Shown here one piece after another: positions 28,436-37,093 of a stretch of DNA of 64,000 nucleotides. Every line of letters starts with the position of its first letter. Within the stretch, counting starts at the first letter, position 1. Below the pieces are notes generated by a model, which made no database searches, was not told the origin of the DNA, and saw only the letters and a list, made by a program, of their open reading frames with translations. The DNA is taken from contig JACNKX010000150.1 in assembly GCA_014381825.1 (NCBI GenBank), positions 1 through 64,000 on the forward strand. The letters run 5' to 3'. Made by a program: the position numbers and the translations under genes. This stretch comes from Planctomycetota bacterium (lineage in GTDB: Bacteria > Planctomycetota > Planctomycetia > Pirellulales > Pirellulaceae).

Positions 28436-29797
28436 ATGCTTAACCTGCTAGGCGAGAATCAGCAGTATTGCGATGGGTTAACCCGTCGCGCATTTATGCA
28501 GGTCGGAGGCCTCGCACTTGGTGGGCTGAGTCTGCCAAGTCTTCTCCGCGCGGAATCGGTTTCCGACAAACCAAAACGCCACAAGTCAGTGATCATGGTG
28601 TTCTTGCCGGGTGGACCGTCGCACTTGGATATCTGGGACATGAAACCGGAAGCGCCGGTCGAGATTCGCGGCGAGTTTCGACCGATCCAAACTGCTATTC
28701 CGGGAGTTAACCTCTGCGAACATCTGCCACGATTAGCGCAACGCTTGGACGAGTTTGCGATCATCCGTTCACTTGTCGGCGCTAAAAACGAACATGCGTC
28801 GGAGCTGTGCTTTAGTGGGTACGGCTATGCCGACTCCCTGTCGCGGAACCAACCGTCTCTAGGCGCGGCCGTGTCGAAACTTCTAGGCCCAGTTCATCCC
28901 GCCATCCCGCCGTTTACGAGCCTTGTCCACTCGACTCCGAACGGTTGGCAAGATCCTGGCAGACCGGGGTTTGTCGGACCAGCCCACATCCCGTTCCGTC
29001 CGGCAGATGAGCACAAACAAAGCATGTCACTTGGTGAACTCTCCTTGGAACGCTTACGTGACCGCCGGCAGCTGAGAACGTCATTTGATCGTTTCCGCCG
29101 CGGTGTCGACGCTTCTGGCTTGATGGACAGCGTGGATCAGTATACTAATCAGGCGATCGAAGTGCTGACATCCAACCGCCTGCTGACGGCGTTGGAAGTC
29201 GAGCGAGAAGATCCTCGTGTGCGAGAGCGCTACGGTCACGGTTCCTTGGACGCGGTCGATGACGGTGCGCCGATGCACAATGAAGACCTACTGGTCGCCC
29301 GCCGACTCGTCGAAGCTGGTGCACGATGCGTTACGGTTTCCTTTGGTCGCTGGGATACTCATTCGTGTCGCAAGGCTGGTGACCTCGCATACAAAAACAA
29401 CTTTATGCAGTTGCGTGAATACTTGCCTCGATTGGAACAATGCTTGTTGGCGCTTGTCGATGATCTTCATGAACGAGGACTGGTAGAAGATGTGTCCGTG
29501 GTCGTTTGGGGTGAGATGGGACGCACGCCACGAGTCAACGCAAATGGTGGTCGCGATCATTGGCCGCAAGTATCTGGATGCATTATGTTCGGTGGTGGGA
29601 TGCGAACTGGACAAGTGCTTGGCTCGACCAATCGTTTGGGAGAATTCGCGAAGGATCGACCGATTCACTATCAAGAAGTGTTTGCAACGCTGTACCGCCA
29701 ACTCGGAATCGACGTCGCCAATGTCAAGCTGCCCGACCTCAACGGTCGACCACAATACCTTCTCGAACATCGCGATGTGATTCCGGAGTTGATCTAG
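28436..29797 (+). CDS. DUF1501 family Tat-exported protein
   Basis: This 453-aa protein has a LTRRAFMQVGGLALGGLSLP Tat signal about 15 residues in and the family motifs VIMVFLPGGPSHLDIWDMKP, RCVTVSFGRWDTHSCRK and GRDHWPQVSG. The usual EFGRTP motif reads WGEMGRTP, a conservative change. The gene stands alone with respect to DUF1549 relatives and is followed 36 bp later by an amidohydrolase gene on the same strand, so the two may share a transcript. Confidence 0.9.
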   Translation: MLNLLGENQQYCDGLTRRAFMQVGGLALGGLSLPSLLRAESVSDKPKRHKSVIMVFLPGGPSHLDIWDMKPEAPVEIRGEFRPIQTAIPGVNLCEHLPRLAQRLDEFAIIRSLVGAKNEHASELCFSGYGYADSLSRNQPSLGAAVSKLLGPVHPAIPPFTSLVHSTPNGWQDPGRPGFVGPAHIPFRPADEHKQSMSLGELSLERLRDRRQLRTSFDRFRRGVDASGLMDSVDQYTNQAIEVLTSNRLLTALEVEREDPRVRERYGHGSLDAVDDGAPMHNEDLLVARRLVEAGARCVTVSFGRWDTHSCRKAGDLAYKNNFMQLREYLPRLEQCLLALVDDLHERGLVEDVSVVVWGEMGRTPRVNANGGRDHWPQVSGCIMFGGGMRTGQVLGSTNRLGEFAKDRPIHYQEVFATLYRQLGIDVANVKLPDLNGRPQYLLEHRDVIPELI

Positions 29798-29833
29798 CGT
29801 CGCATCTTTGTCAGCGCGGAGTTGCTTGACCAA

Positions 29834-31081
29834 ATGAGCAGAATCCTGTTCTCCGACGTCCGAATTCTCGATTGCCTCGGGACAGACCCGTTTGTTGGCG
29901 ATGTCCTAGTGGAAGGGAACCGAATCACCCACGTGGCGAGTTCGTCTGGCACTTTACCTGACGCGGACGCGCATATCGTTCGAGGTGGTGGAACTAAAAT
30001 CCTGATGCCTGGCCTGATCGAGTCTCACGCTCATCTGACCATCGACAATACGGATGACTTGGCGAAGCTTGGCGCGATCCCTGTCGAAGAACACACACTC
30101 ATCGCGATGCATAACGCGCGTCTGTATCTCGATCATGGCATCACGAGTTGTATTAGCGCAGCATCGGCCAAGCCACGGCTGGACGTCGTTATCCGAAACG
30201 AGATTGACGCCGGAAGAATTCCCGGACCGCGACTGCTGGCTGCAAGTCCTTGGCTGACCGTCACCGGCGGGCTGGGGGACATGAGAACGTTGCACATGCC
30301 GCACACCGAGTCGATGGCGATCTTTGCGGACGGTCCGGAGGAGTATCGCCGGCTAACGCGCGAGTTGATTCGCGAAGGCGTCGATATCATCAAGCTGGTC
30401 GTTTCTGGTGACAGCTTCGTTCCCCACGCCGGATCGGAAACGACCGTGATGAGTGAGGCCGAACTAGCCGCTGCCGCCGACGTTGTTCACGCTCACGGGA
30501 AACGCATGAGCGCACACGCCCGCAGTGCCGAGTCGGTGAAGATGTGTGTCCGGCACGGTGTGAAGGTGATCTATCACGCGAATTACGCGGACGAAGAAGC
30601 GATTGACTTGCTCGAAGAGAACCGCGACCACGTTTTCGTCAGTCCCAACATCGGTTTCACGGTCGTTGCGGCGTACGAAGGGTCAGCGTGGTTCACCGAA
30701 GAGCAGGTTGTTGAATTCGGCTTCCGCGAAGAACTGGCTAGCGCGGTGAAGGTCGTTGCTAAATTAAAGAAGCGCGGCGTGCGAGTTCTGGGTGGCGGGG
30801 ACTATGGATTCTTTGTCACTCCACACGGACGGAACGCCCGCGACATCGACCACTTCATCCACCACCTCGATTTCAGTCCGATGGAAGCGATTCAGTCCAT
30901 GACACGTTGGGGTGGAGACGCGATGGACCTGCCCGGTGAACTTGGCGTGATTCAAGAAGGGGCGTTGGCGGATCTTCTGCTGGTCGATGGAGATCCACTC
31001 CTCGATCCGCTTGTCTTAATGAAACAAGACAAGTTGATGGTCATCATGAAAGATGGCCGCTTCCACAAGTCGCGGAATTGA
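29834..31081 (+). CDS. metal-dependent amidohydrolase
   Basis: This 415-aa protein is an amidohydrolase-superfamily member of the imidazolonepropionase/prolidase-like group. It shows GLIESHAHLTIDN (HxH metal pair), IIKLVVSGD around residue 190 (bridging lysine position), VHAHGKRMSAHARS (metal His) and LGGGDYGFFVTPHG (Asp region), with a composite beta-sandwich at both ends (ILFSDVRILDCLG and ADLLLVDGDPL). The frame could begin at a TTG four codons earlier; the ATG is used. No signal is seen, so it is probably cytoplasmic. The substrate cannot be inferred. It converges with the Ldh-type dehydrogenase gene. Confidence 0.87.
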   Translation: MSRILFSDVRILDCLGTDPFVGDVLVEGNRITHVASSSGTLPDADAHIVRGGGTKILMPGLIESHAHLTIDNTDDLAKLGAIPVEEHTLIAMHNARLYLDHGITSCISAASAKPRLDVVIRNEIDAGRIPGPRLLAASPWLTVTGGLGDMRTLHMPHTESMAIFADGPEEYRRLTRELIREGVDIIKLVVSGDSFVPHAGSETTVMSEAELAAAADVVHAHGKRMSAHARSAESVKMCVRHGVKVIYHANYADEEAIDLLEENRDHVFVSPNIGFTVVAAYEGSAWFTEEQVVEFGFREELASAVKVVAKLKKRGVRVLGGGDYGFFVTPHGRNARDIDHFIHHLDFSPMEAIQSMTRWGGDAMDLPGELGVIQEGALADLLLVDGDPLLDPLVLMKQDKLMVIMKDGRFHKSRN

Positions 31082-31106
31082 GCGGCTTCGCGGAGTTGGT
31101 CGCGCG

Positions 31107-32216
31107 CTAAAGCGGCACTCCGTATTCTTCGGCCAAGCTTCGCAAGGCGGCCATCGTCGCGGCGTTAATAGGGATGCCCTCGCGACGTCGTTCCTGCTCA
31201 GTCGCGTGTGCTCCTTGGCCCGGAACTTGAACCTGTTCAAACCCTTCGGCAGGTGGCGAGTCGTTGATGGCGTGGATCATCGCGTCCATGCCTCGTCGAA
31301 AGACCTGTGGGTCTCCGAACTGGTCGATCCGAATCGCGGCGAAGGAGTGAGCAATACCCTCTTGGGAAAATCCGTGCTTTCGCTCCGGTGTGTCGCCTAG
31401 AACACGGGCCCGTTCCGCATCGGTCCGCCACGCTCCCGATAACAGTCCAGTCAGAATCCAACTGGCGATTGCCAGGCCGTATCCTTTGTGCCCACCAAAG
31501 GTGATCGCGCCGCCTAGAGGATTCACGCTATGTACCTGATCCGCCTTCGCCGTTGGATCGCCGTTCGTATCCAACGCCCAATCGGACGGAACCGGCTTCG
31601 CTTCTTCCTCATATAACTCAATTCGATTGACTGGCACGATCGAAGTCGACATGTCCAAGACATAAGGAGGCATCTTGTCCGCCGGACATGCCATCGCCAG
31701 CGGGTTCGTCGACAACATGGGCAGTATGCCACCGAACGGCAAGACGGATTTCGCTTGGCCGTGAGGAAACAAGTAGCCGCACGACGCGAAGCCCAGCATA
31801 TCGTGTTCGACGGCCATCGACGCGTAGTAGCCTGCGGCGCCAAAGTGGGTCGAGTTGCGCACCGTCACCACACCAACGCCCGATTCGCGAGCCTTTTCGA
31901 TCGCGCACTCCATTGCCTGCACCGACAGCGACAGAGCAAGTCCGCTGTGGGCATTGAAAGCTGCCGTCGTCGGCGACTCGTGATCCAAGGTGAGTTCCGC
32001 GTCCAACTCGATTTTTCCATCTCGTCGACCAACGCCTGACGCATCCAAGTAGTACCGTTTCAGATTGCGTATCCCATGTGTGTCGACTCCTCGGAGGCTG
32101 GCCCAAATCAAAACATCCGTAGCTCGCTCAGCATGACCGCGCGGCGCACCAGCCGCTTCGAACACAGCGATGGAAAACTTACGGAGGCGGTCGGCGGCAA
32201 CTCTTTCAGGTTTCAT
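31107..32216 (-). CDS. malate/L-lactate dehydrogenase family (Ldh2-type) oxidoreductase
   Basis: This 369-aa protein matches the Ldh_2 family of NAD(P)-dependent 2-hydroxyacid dehydrogenases, which is unrelated to classic lactate dehydrogenase. Motifs include RGVDTHGIRNL, VVTVRNSTHFGAAGYYAS, LSTNPLAMACPADKMPPYVL and FGGHKGYGLAIASWIL. Members reduce or oxidise malate, lactate, ureidoglycolate or sulfolactate; this one's substrate is unknown. It is a single gene converging with the amidohydrolase and separated by 61 bp from the esterase gene upstream. Confidence 0.88.
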   Translation of the reverse strand: MKPERVAADRLRKFSIAVFEAAGAPRGHAERATDVLIWASLRGVDTHGIRNLKRYYLDASGVGRRDGKIELDAELTLDHESPTTAAFNAHSGLALSLSVQAMECAIEKARESGVGVVTVRNSTHFGAAGYYASMAVEHDMLGFASCGYLFPHGQAKSVLPFGGILPMLSTNPLAMACPADKMPPYVLDMSTSIVPVNRIELYEEEAKPVPSDWALDTNGDPTAKADQVHSVNPLGGAITFGGHKGYGLAIASWILTGLLSGAWRTDAERARVLGDTPERKHGFSQEGIAHSFAAIRIDQFGDPQVFRRGMDAMIHAINDSPPAEGFEQVQVPGQGAHATEQERRREGIPINAATMAALRSLAEEYGVPL

Positions 32217-32277
32217 TTGGTCTCAGCGATGGGATCGATTCTCGGCGCATCTTCAGCAACAACATCCGATGGTTCAA

Positions 32278-33330
32278 CTACTCGGCATGGTAGCCGCGCC
32301 AAGTCCAGACAAGCGTATCGGCCAGCGTTTGCTCGAACACTTTGCGATCACAGTGACGCGTTGCGCGGCTGTATACGAACCGATAGTCATAGCCTTTGGC
32401 TTGCAGTGCCGCGGCAGTTCGCTTGTTGGCCATCACCCAGTTGTGATAAGTGCTCTCCGGATCTTTGGCGCGGTTGTCGTTCTCGGAGACGTGGGTGAAG
32501 ATGCGCAGCGGTTTCTTCTCCGTGCTTTCTATTAGCTTCATGCTGGAATGGTATTCCCAGGCACCCAATGGGTACGTGGCTTCTTCTGCCGCGTCGTCGT
32601 CTTGTTGATCGACGAACGTTCCGGAGTAGGTAATCAACCGACGAAACAAGTCGGGACGAAACCAGCCCATGCTGAGTGCCGCCGCACCGCCCGAGCTGCA
32701 CCCCATCGTGGCTTTGCCCCAAGGATTCTCCGTGAATGCGATGTTTGGATACGCAGCTTTTATCTCTACATTGTTCAGCACTGCCGGCAACACTTCGTTA
32801 TTGATAAATCGGGCAAGGCGATCGGACATTGTGTCATATTCCAGACCACGTTGGCTGCCATAGCTGTCATTGCCACCATTCTGAACGGCGATCGCGATGA
32901 AGGCCGGCAACTTGCGGTCGGGGTCGGTTGAAACCGTCAAATTGTCCAACGCATTTCGCACTAGATTCAGGCGACTCGGTCCGTCATGTGTAACAAGAAT
33001 CGGTGCCTTCATGCCGTCTTTGTAAGCGGCGGGGACGTAGACAAAGATCTTTCGTTCTTTACGCACTTCCTTTCGAGCGTCGAGCGTTGCGTCATCGCCG
33101 CGAAAAATCTTACTGTCAGCCAGACGCATCGAGAACTCAAAGTATTTCCCTTTGGGATTGCCGAGATCCGTCAGATCGGGATCGATCTTGTACTCCGGAC
33201 CGATCGTGAAGTCCCCATTGCCTTGAGTGCCAGGCGTCTCTGAGTAATCGTCGGCGGCGAACGCCAAGCTAACGAGGGCAATCGATAAACAGAAGATGCA
33301 TACTGCGGGGAATTGTGACTTGAACAACAT
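32278..33330 (-). CDS. secreted esterase (alpha/beta-hydrolase, esterase D-like)
   Basis: This 350-aa protein has a signal peptide (MLFKSQFPAVCIFCLSIALV) and an alpha/beta-hydrolase domain like enterochelin-esterase or putative esterase family proteins. It has a lid-like beta-rich N-terminal part, APILVTHDGPSRLN, the nucleophile elbow GCSSGGAAALSMG, a FTHVSENDNRAKDPE segment (likely acid) and a C-terminal VYSRATRHCDRKVF with the probable His. The natural ester is unknown. It is followed by the Ldh2-type gene on the same strand. Confidence 0.86.
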   Translation of the reverse strand: MLFKSQFPAVCIFCLSIALVSLAFAADDYSETPGTQGNGDFTIGPEYKIDPDLTDLGNPKGKYFEFSMRLADSKIFRGDDATLDARKEVRKERKIFVYVPAAYKDGMKAPILVTHDGPSRLNLVRNALDNLTVSTDPDRKLPAFIAIAVQNGGNDSYGSQRGLEYDTMSDRLARFINNEVLPAVLNNVEIKAAYPNIAFTENPWGKATMGCSSGGAAALSMGWFRPDLFRRLITYSGTFVDQQDDDAAEEATYPLGAWEYHSSMKLIESTEKKPLRIFTHVSENDNRAKDPESTYHNWVMANKRTAAALQAKGYDYRFVYSRATRHCDRKVFEQTLADTLVWTWRGYHAE

Positions 33331-33668
33331 GGTGGCGGTCCATCAAGAGAAGGTGGTTGGTGTATCGAGTAGCGGTCTCATGGTAAGCCGTACTGCTAGC
33401 GCCACAAGATGAGCGGGGTTTTGTGATTGGCAGTTAATATAGTCAGATTGGTGGCGTCATGTTGAACGGCTGAGAAAAAGTTGGTTATTTCTGGCGTCAG
33501 GATCAGGCGACAACGAGAATGAATACGACCGTCGCGCGTTGCCAGTTCCTCGGCGTTCCGACTTTGGTATTCTCCCGCGCGCGCACCGCACTTGGTGCGA
33601 AGCCAACGCTCGAATGCTACAATCCCTCGCTAGTACCCGGCGTCACTAAATGAAACCGCAATCGCGAG
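33331..33668. promoter_or_regulatory. divergent intergenic region upstream of the VOC-SDR-PTE-PhyH operon
   Basis: This 338-bp gap lies between the esterase (minus) and a four-gene plus-strand operon and probably contains two promoters. I see no clear repeat, hairpin or RNA gene. Confidence 0.35.
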
Positions 33669-34157
33669 GTGTACAGCGTGTCGGAACCTAGAGCGTGGTC
33701 GTTGTCTCGGATTCATCATCTCGGACTGACCGTTCGCGATATCGAGCAAGCGATTGATTTCTATCGTGATGTTCTGGGGATGGAAGTGGTTGGTCGTCGG
33801 CCTAGCGTCAAGACCGATTACGTGGCTCAGCAGACGGGCTATCCGGACGTCGAGCTGAACGTTGCATCGTTCCGCATCAGCCCAACAAGTCAGCAAACGC
33901 TGGAAGTCGTCCAGTACATGTCACACCCGGTCGAGCCCAGCCAACCTGCGACCAATCAGCCCGGCACGTCGCATCTTTGCTTGTTAGTCGACGATCTTCG
34001 AGCCAGCTACAATGACTTGGCTGCTCGCGGCGTGCGGTTCAAGTCAGAACCCGTCACGATCACGGCTGGCCCCAATCAAGGCGGATTGGTCGTCTACTTC
34101 TTTGATCCGGACGGCTACACGATCGAGCTATTCCAACCAGCCAACCTTGATGCGTGA
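33669..34157 (+). CDS. VOC/glyoxalase family protein
   Basis: This 162-aa protein has the vicinal-oxygen-chelate fold of glyoxalase I, ring-cleaving dioxygenases and related enzymes. It shows IHHLGLTVRDIEQAIDFYRD (first metal His), a TSHLCLLVDDL segment with the second His and GYTIELFQP with the metal Glu near the C-terminus. The predicted start is GTG; a second GTG three codons later is equally likely. It opens a plus-strand operon with genes 12, 21 and 14 bp apart. A role in metabolising a small ring or hydroxy-carbonyl compound is plausible. Confidence 0.88.
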   Translation: MYSVSEPRAWSLSRIHHLGLTVRDIEQAIDFYRDVLGMEVVGRRPSVKTDYVAQQTGYPDVELNVASFRISPTSQQTLEVVQYMSHPVEPSQPATNQPGTSHLCLLVDDLRASYNDLAARGVRFKSEPVTITAGPNQGGLVVYFFDPDGYTIELFQPANLDA

Positions 34158-34169
34158 GAATCTTCAACG

Positions 34170-34961
34170 ATGTCTTCCAATGCGTTTGATCTAACCGGAA
34201 AGGTAGCGTTGGTGACGGGCGCAGCACAGGGACTGGGGGAGGCGATCGCAAGCACGTTCGCGTTCCACGGTGCGACGACTGTGTTGTCGGATATCGATCT
34301 CGATGCAGTGCAGGCGACGGCGGAGAGAATCAGCACCGAGCGCGGAGTCGAGGTCGCGAGTCTCGCCTGCGACGTCCGAGACTCGGACCAAACGCGGGCT
34401 TGCGTTAGCAATGTTGTTCAACAACACGGTCGAATTGACATCCTTGTTAACAACGCGGGAGTCCATCGCCGCGTCGATCCGGTCGATTGGTCGCAAGACG
34501 ATCTCGATGCGATTCTGGCCGTGAACTTGCTCGGCAGCTTCTACATGGCGAGTGCTGCGGGCCGAGCGATGATCGAGCAGCGGTCGGGAAGCATCGTCAA
34601 CATGTCGGCACTCGGTGGCGGGATCGTCGGCTTGGGGCGAGCTGGCAGTATGTACGGCATGACCAAGGGTGGCATCGTCTCGCTGACTCGAGATCTCGCC
34701 GCGGAATGGGGAAAGTACTCGATCCGAGTCAACGCACTCGCACCGGGTTGGATTCGCACTCCAATGACGAGCGCGCTGCAAAACAATCCTTCTCGCGCAG
34801 CCAAGGTGCTTGAACGCGTGCCGCTTGGGCGTTGGGGCGAGCCCGAAGACGTGGCAGGCGCGGCGTTGTTTTTTGCGAGCGACGCCTCACGTTACATCAC
34901 TGGTCACACGATCCCGATTGATGGTGGAGCGGCAAATGTGCTTGCTCTGAGTAGCGAATAA
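34170..34961 (+). CDS. SDR family oxidoreductase
   Basis: This 263-aa protein is a classical short-chain dehydrogenase. It has the nucleotide-binding TGAAQGLGEA motif near residue 14, NNAGVH around residue 90, the catalytic serine in NMSALGG, YGMTKGG (YxxxK) at about residue 165 and the PxxT-type segment ALAPGWIRTPM. It is the second gene of the VOC-SDR-phosphotriesterase-PhyH operon and probably oxidises a hydroxyl group in the compound handled by that pathway. The substrate is unknown. Confidence 0.92.
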   Translation: MSSNAFDLTGKVALVTGAAQGLGEAIASTFAFHGATTVLSDIDLDAVQATAERISTERGVEVASLACDVRDSDQTRACVSNVVQQHGRIDILVNNAGVHRRVDPVDWSQDDLDAILAVNLLGSFYMASAAGRAMIEQRSGSIVNMSALGGGIVGLGRAGSMYGMTKGGIVSLTRDLAAEWGKYSIRVNALAPGWIRTPMTSALQNNPSRAAKVLERVPLGRWGEPEDVAGAALFFASDASRYITGHTIPIDGGAANVLALSSE

Positions 34962-34982
34962 ACGAAGAAATGGACTACCGAT

Positions 34983-36137
34983 ATGCGAACAACAACCACG
35001 ACGAATCAACCGACAAACGTGACATCGCGGCGCAGCATGCTCGCCACGGCAGCGGGTACAGCGGCTGGACTACTCGCGATGCCCCTCCTTGCGCAAGACA
35101 AACAGATCCCGATGGTCCAAACAGTGCTCGGCCCCGTCGCGCCTGATAGGCTCGGCGCGACCTTGATGCACGAACATGCACCGATCGTTGATTGGTCCGA
35201 ACTGTACGAGACGGACCCCGCGCCCGTTGCTCCGGTTCGAGATAAGATGTTGGCTAAGACGGCGAGCCTTCTTGATGCGTACCACGGCACACTCGCGCCG
35301 GATGAAGGACCTGGTGCGATCGTTGAAACGACTCCGATTCGTGTCGGCCGGTATCCGCAGCTGTTTGTCGACCTCGCGAAACGCACGAAGGTTCACATCA
35401 TCGCGTCGAGTGGATTCTGGTGTGAAGCGTTGGCTCCTCAGCATCCTTGGGCGGTGCGATTGGGCGTTAACGAAGGTGGGATCGACCAGATGGCTGGCTT
35501 GTTCATTCGTGAGGTCACCGAAGGGATGGAAGACCCCGGCGGCAAGTGGGGCGAGAAATTCACGAACATCAGAGCGGGCATCATCAAGATCGGAACGAGC
35601 ACGTTTCTACGACCGAGCGAGCGGGTGTGCCATATTGCTGCCGCGATCGCCAGCAAAACAACGGGCTGTCCCATCACGACCCACACCACCAACGGTGGCG
35701 GACTGGAAGAGGCCGAGTTGCTGTTGAAGCATGGCGCAGCTCCCTCGAAGGTGATCATTGGTCATCAAGGAAACCAGGATGATCGCGAGAACGACGAAGC
35801 GGGTGATTATCACAAGTTGATCGCCCGCCTCGGCTGCTACGTTCAGTTTGATCGCGTTGACCACGAGAACTATGGAATCGACAAACAGGCTCGACAGATC
35901 GTAGAGCTGGTCGAGGCTGGATTCGTCAAGCAAGTTCTGCTCAGTCACGATCACGCGCCGTATTACTTCCCCAACTATACGGCCGAGCAAAAACGCCCCG
36001 AAGATTGGAAAGCCCTCGAACCGGATTACACGACCGTGACGACCAAGCTGGTGGCTTCGCTGGCAACGCTCGGCGTTTCGAAACTCGAGATTCGTACGAT
36101 GTTGATCGATAATCCCAAGCGTGTTCTGCCGTTTTAG
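34983..36137 (+). CDS. phosphotriesterase-family metal-dependent hydrolase, exported
   Basis: This 384-aa protein matches the phosphotriesterase/lactonase branch of amidohydrolases. A Tat-like signal (RRSMLATAAGTAAG) precedes the mature protein. Metal motifs: LMHEHAPIVDW (HxH), a GIIKIGTS segment with the likely carboxylated lysine, TTHTTNGGGLEEA and VIIGHQGNQDD (metal His), and LLSHDHAPYYF (Asp). Members hydrolyse phosphotriesters, lactones or other esters; natural substrates are often lactones. It sits 21 bp after the SDR gene and 14 bp before PhyH. Confidence 0.87.
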   Translation: MRTTTTTNQPTNVTSRRSMLATAAGTAAGLLAMPLLAQDKQIPMVQTVLGPVAPDRLGATLMHEHAPIVDWSELYETDPAPVAPVRDKMLAKTASLLDAYHGTLAPDEGPGAIVETTPIRVGRYPQLFVDLAKRTKVHIIASSGFWCEALAPQHPWAVRLGVNEGGIDQMAGLFIREVTEGMEDPGGKWGEKFTNIRAGIIKIGTSTFLRPSERVCHIAAAIASKTTGCPITTHTTNGGGLEEAELLLKHGAAPSKVIIGHQGNQDDRENDEAGDYHKLIARLGCYVQFDRVDHENYGIDKQARQIVELVEAGFVKQVLLSHDHAPYYFPNYTAEQKRPEDWKALEPDYTTVTTKLVASLATLGVSKLEIRTMLIDNPKRVLPF

Positions 36138-36151
36138 AAAAGGACATGTAG

Positions 36152-37075
36152 ATGCCAACGGCAACAGTTCAGCAACTGGCGATTCCTGACGACTCGTTCG
36201 GTGAACTGACGGAGTACGATGGTTCCACTGAAGACAGCGACTTGCTGCGCTCGCAACTCGACGAACACGGCTACGTCTTGTTTCGCGACGTCATGGATCG
36301 CGACGAAGTGCTGGCCGCCCGCGAGGAAGTTTTTCGCCGCTTGGAAGAAGTCGGCGAAGTGAAGGCTCCGGCGATTGACGGAATTAAGACGAATCAGAGT
36401 CGGCGGCCTGAGGTATCAGGTGGTCTGCATGATTTTTGGCGTTCGGTGAGTGAAGGGCCAGCGCTTCGCGGGGTCACTCACGGCCTTGCGCTGCACGACA
36501 TCATGTCGATCGTGCTCGGCGAACCTGCCCGCGCTCACGACATGATGTATGTGCGGCCCGTGCCCGTCGGACGCTCGACAAAGCCGCACTACGACTTCCC
36601 TTTCTTCGCCCGTCGCTCGTTGCGGATTCACACGGCCTGGATCCCTTTCGGTGACACCCCGCTAGAGGATGGCCCGCTCTTGATCATCGAAGGATCCAAC
36701 CGCTTCTACGACTTGATCGATCCGATTCGTGAGCACGACTACGACAGCAACTATGCCGACGCAGTGATTCAGAAAGCGGCCTACGAAAAACCGAACGAAA
36801 CCGACGTCATCACCTTCGCGCGTTCGCGTCGTGCCCGCATTCTCTCAACAAGTTTTCGAGCCGGCGACTTGTTAGTGTTCGGAGGGTTTACGCTGCACGG
36901 CTCTCTCGATAACTGCTCGCCCATCGACCGCGTGCGACTTTCGTGTGACGTGCGGTATCAACCCGCCAGCGATCCGTGTGACGACGAGCGCTACTTCGGC
37001 GCAAACCCAACCGGATCACACGGCGGCGGTTACGGAGACATGAAAGGTGCGAAGCCACTCAATGAGCCTTGGTGA
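36152..37075 (+). CDS. phytanoyl-CoA dioxygenase (PhyH) family protein
   Basis: This 307-aa protein is a non-haem Fe(II)/2-oxoglutarate-type oxygenase. Iron ligands are the HYDFP motif (H-x-D, around residue 147) and GGFTLHGSLDN (distal His). A conserved arginine for the keto acid probably lies in the following VRLSCDVRYQ segment. An AAAAGGAC ribosome-binding-like site ends nine bases before the ATG. It is the last gene of the VOC-SDR-phosphotriesterase operon. It probably hydroxylates an unknown small molecule. Confidence 0.88.
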   Translation: MPTATVQQLAIPDDSFGELTEYDGSTEDSDLLRSQLDEHGYVLFRDVMDRDEVLAAREEVFRRLEEVGEVKAPAIDGIKTNQSRRPEVSGGLHDFWRSVSEGPALRGVTHGLALHDIMSIVLGEPARAHDMMYVRPVPVGRSTKPHYDFPFFARRSLRIHTAWIPFGDTPLEDGPLLIIEGSNRFYDLIDPIREHDYDSNYADAVIQKAAYEKPNETDVITFARSRRARILSTSFRAGDLLVFGGFTLHGSLDNCSPIDRVRLSCDVRYQPASDPCDDERYFGANPTGSHGGGYGDMKGAKPLNEPW

Positions 37076-37093
37076 TACATCGCGATCCTGACG

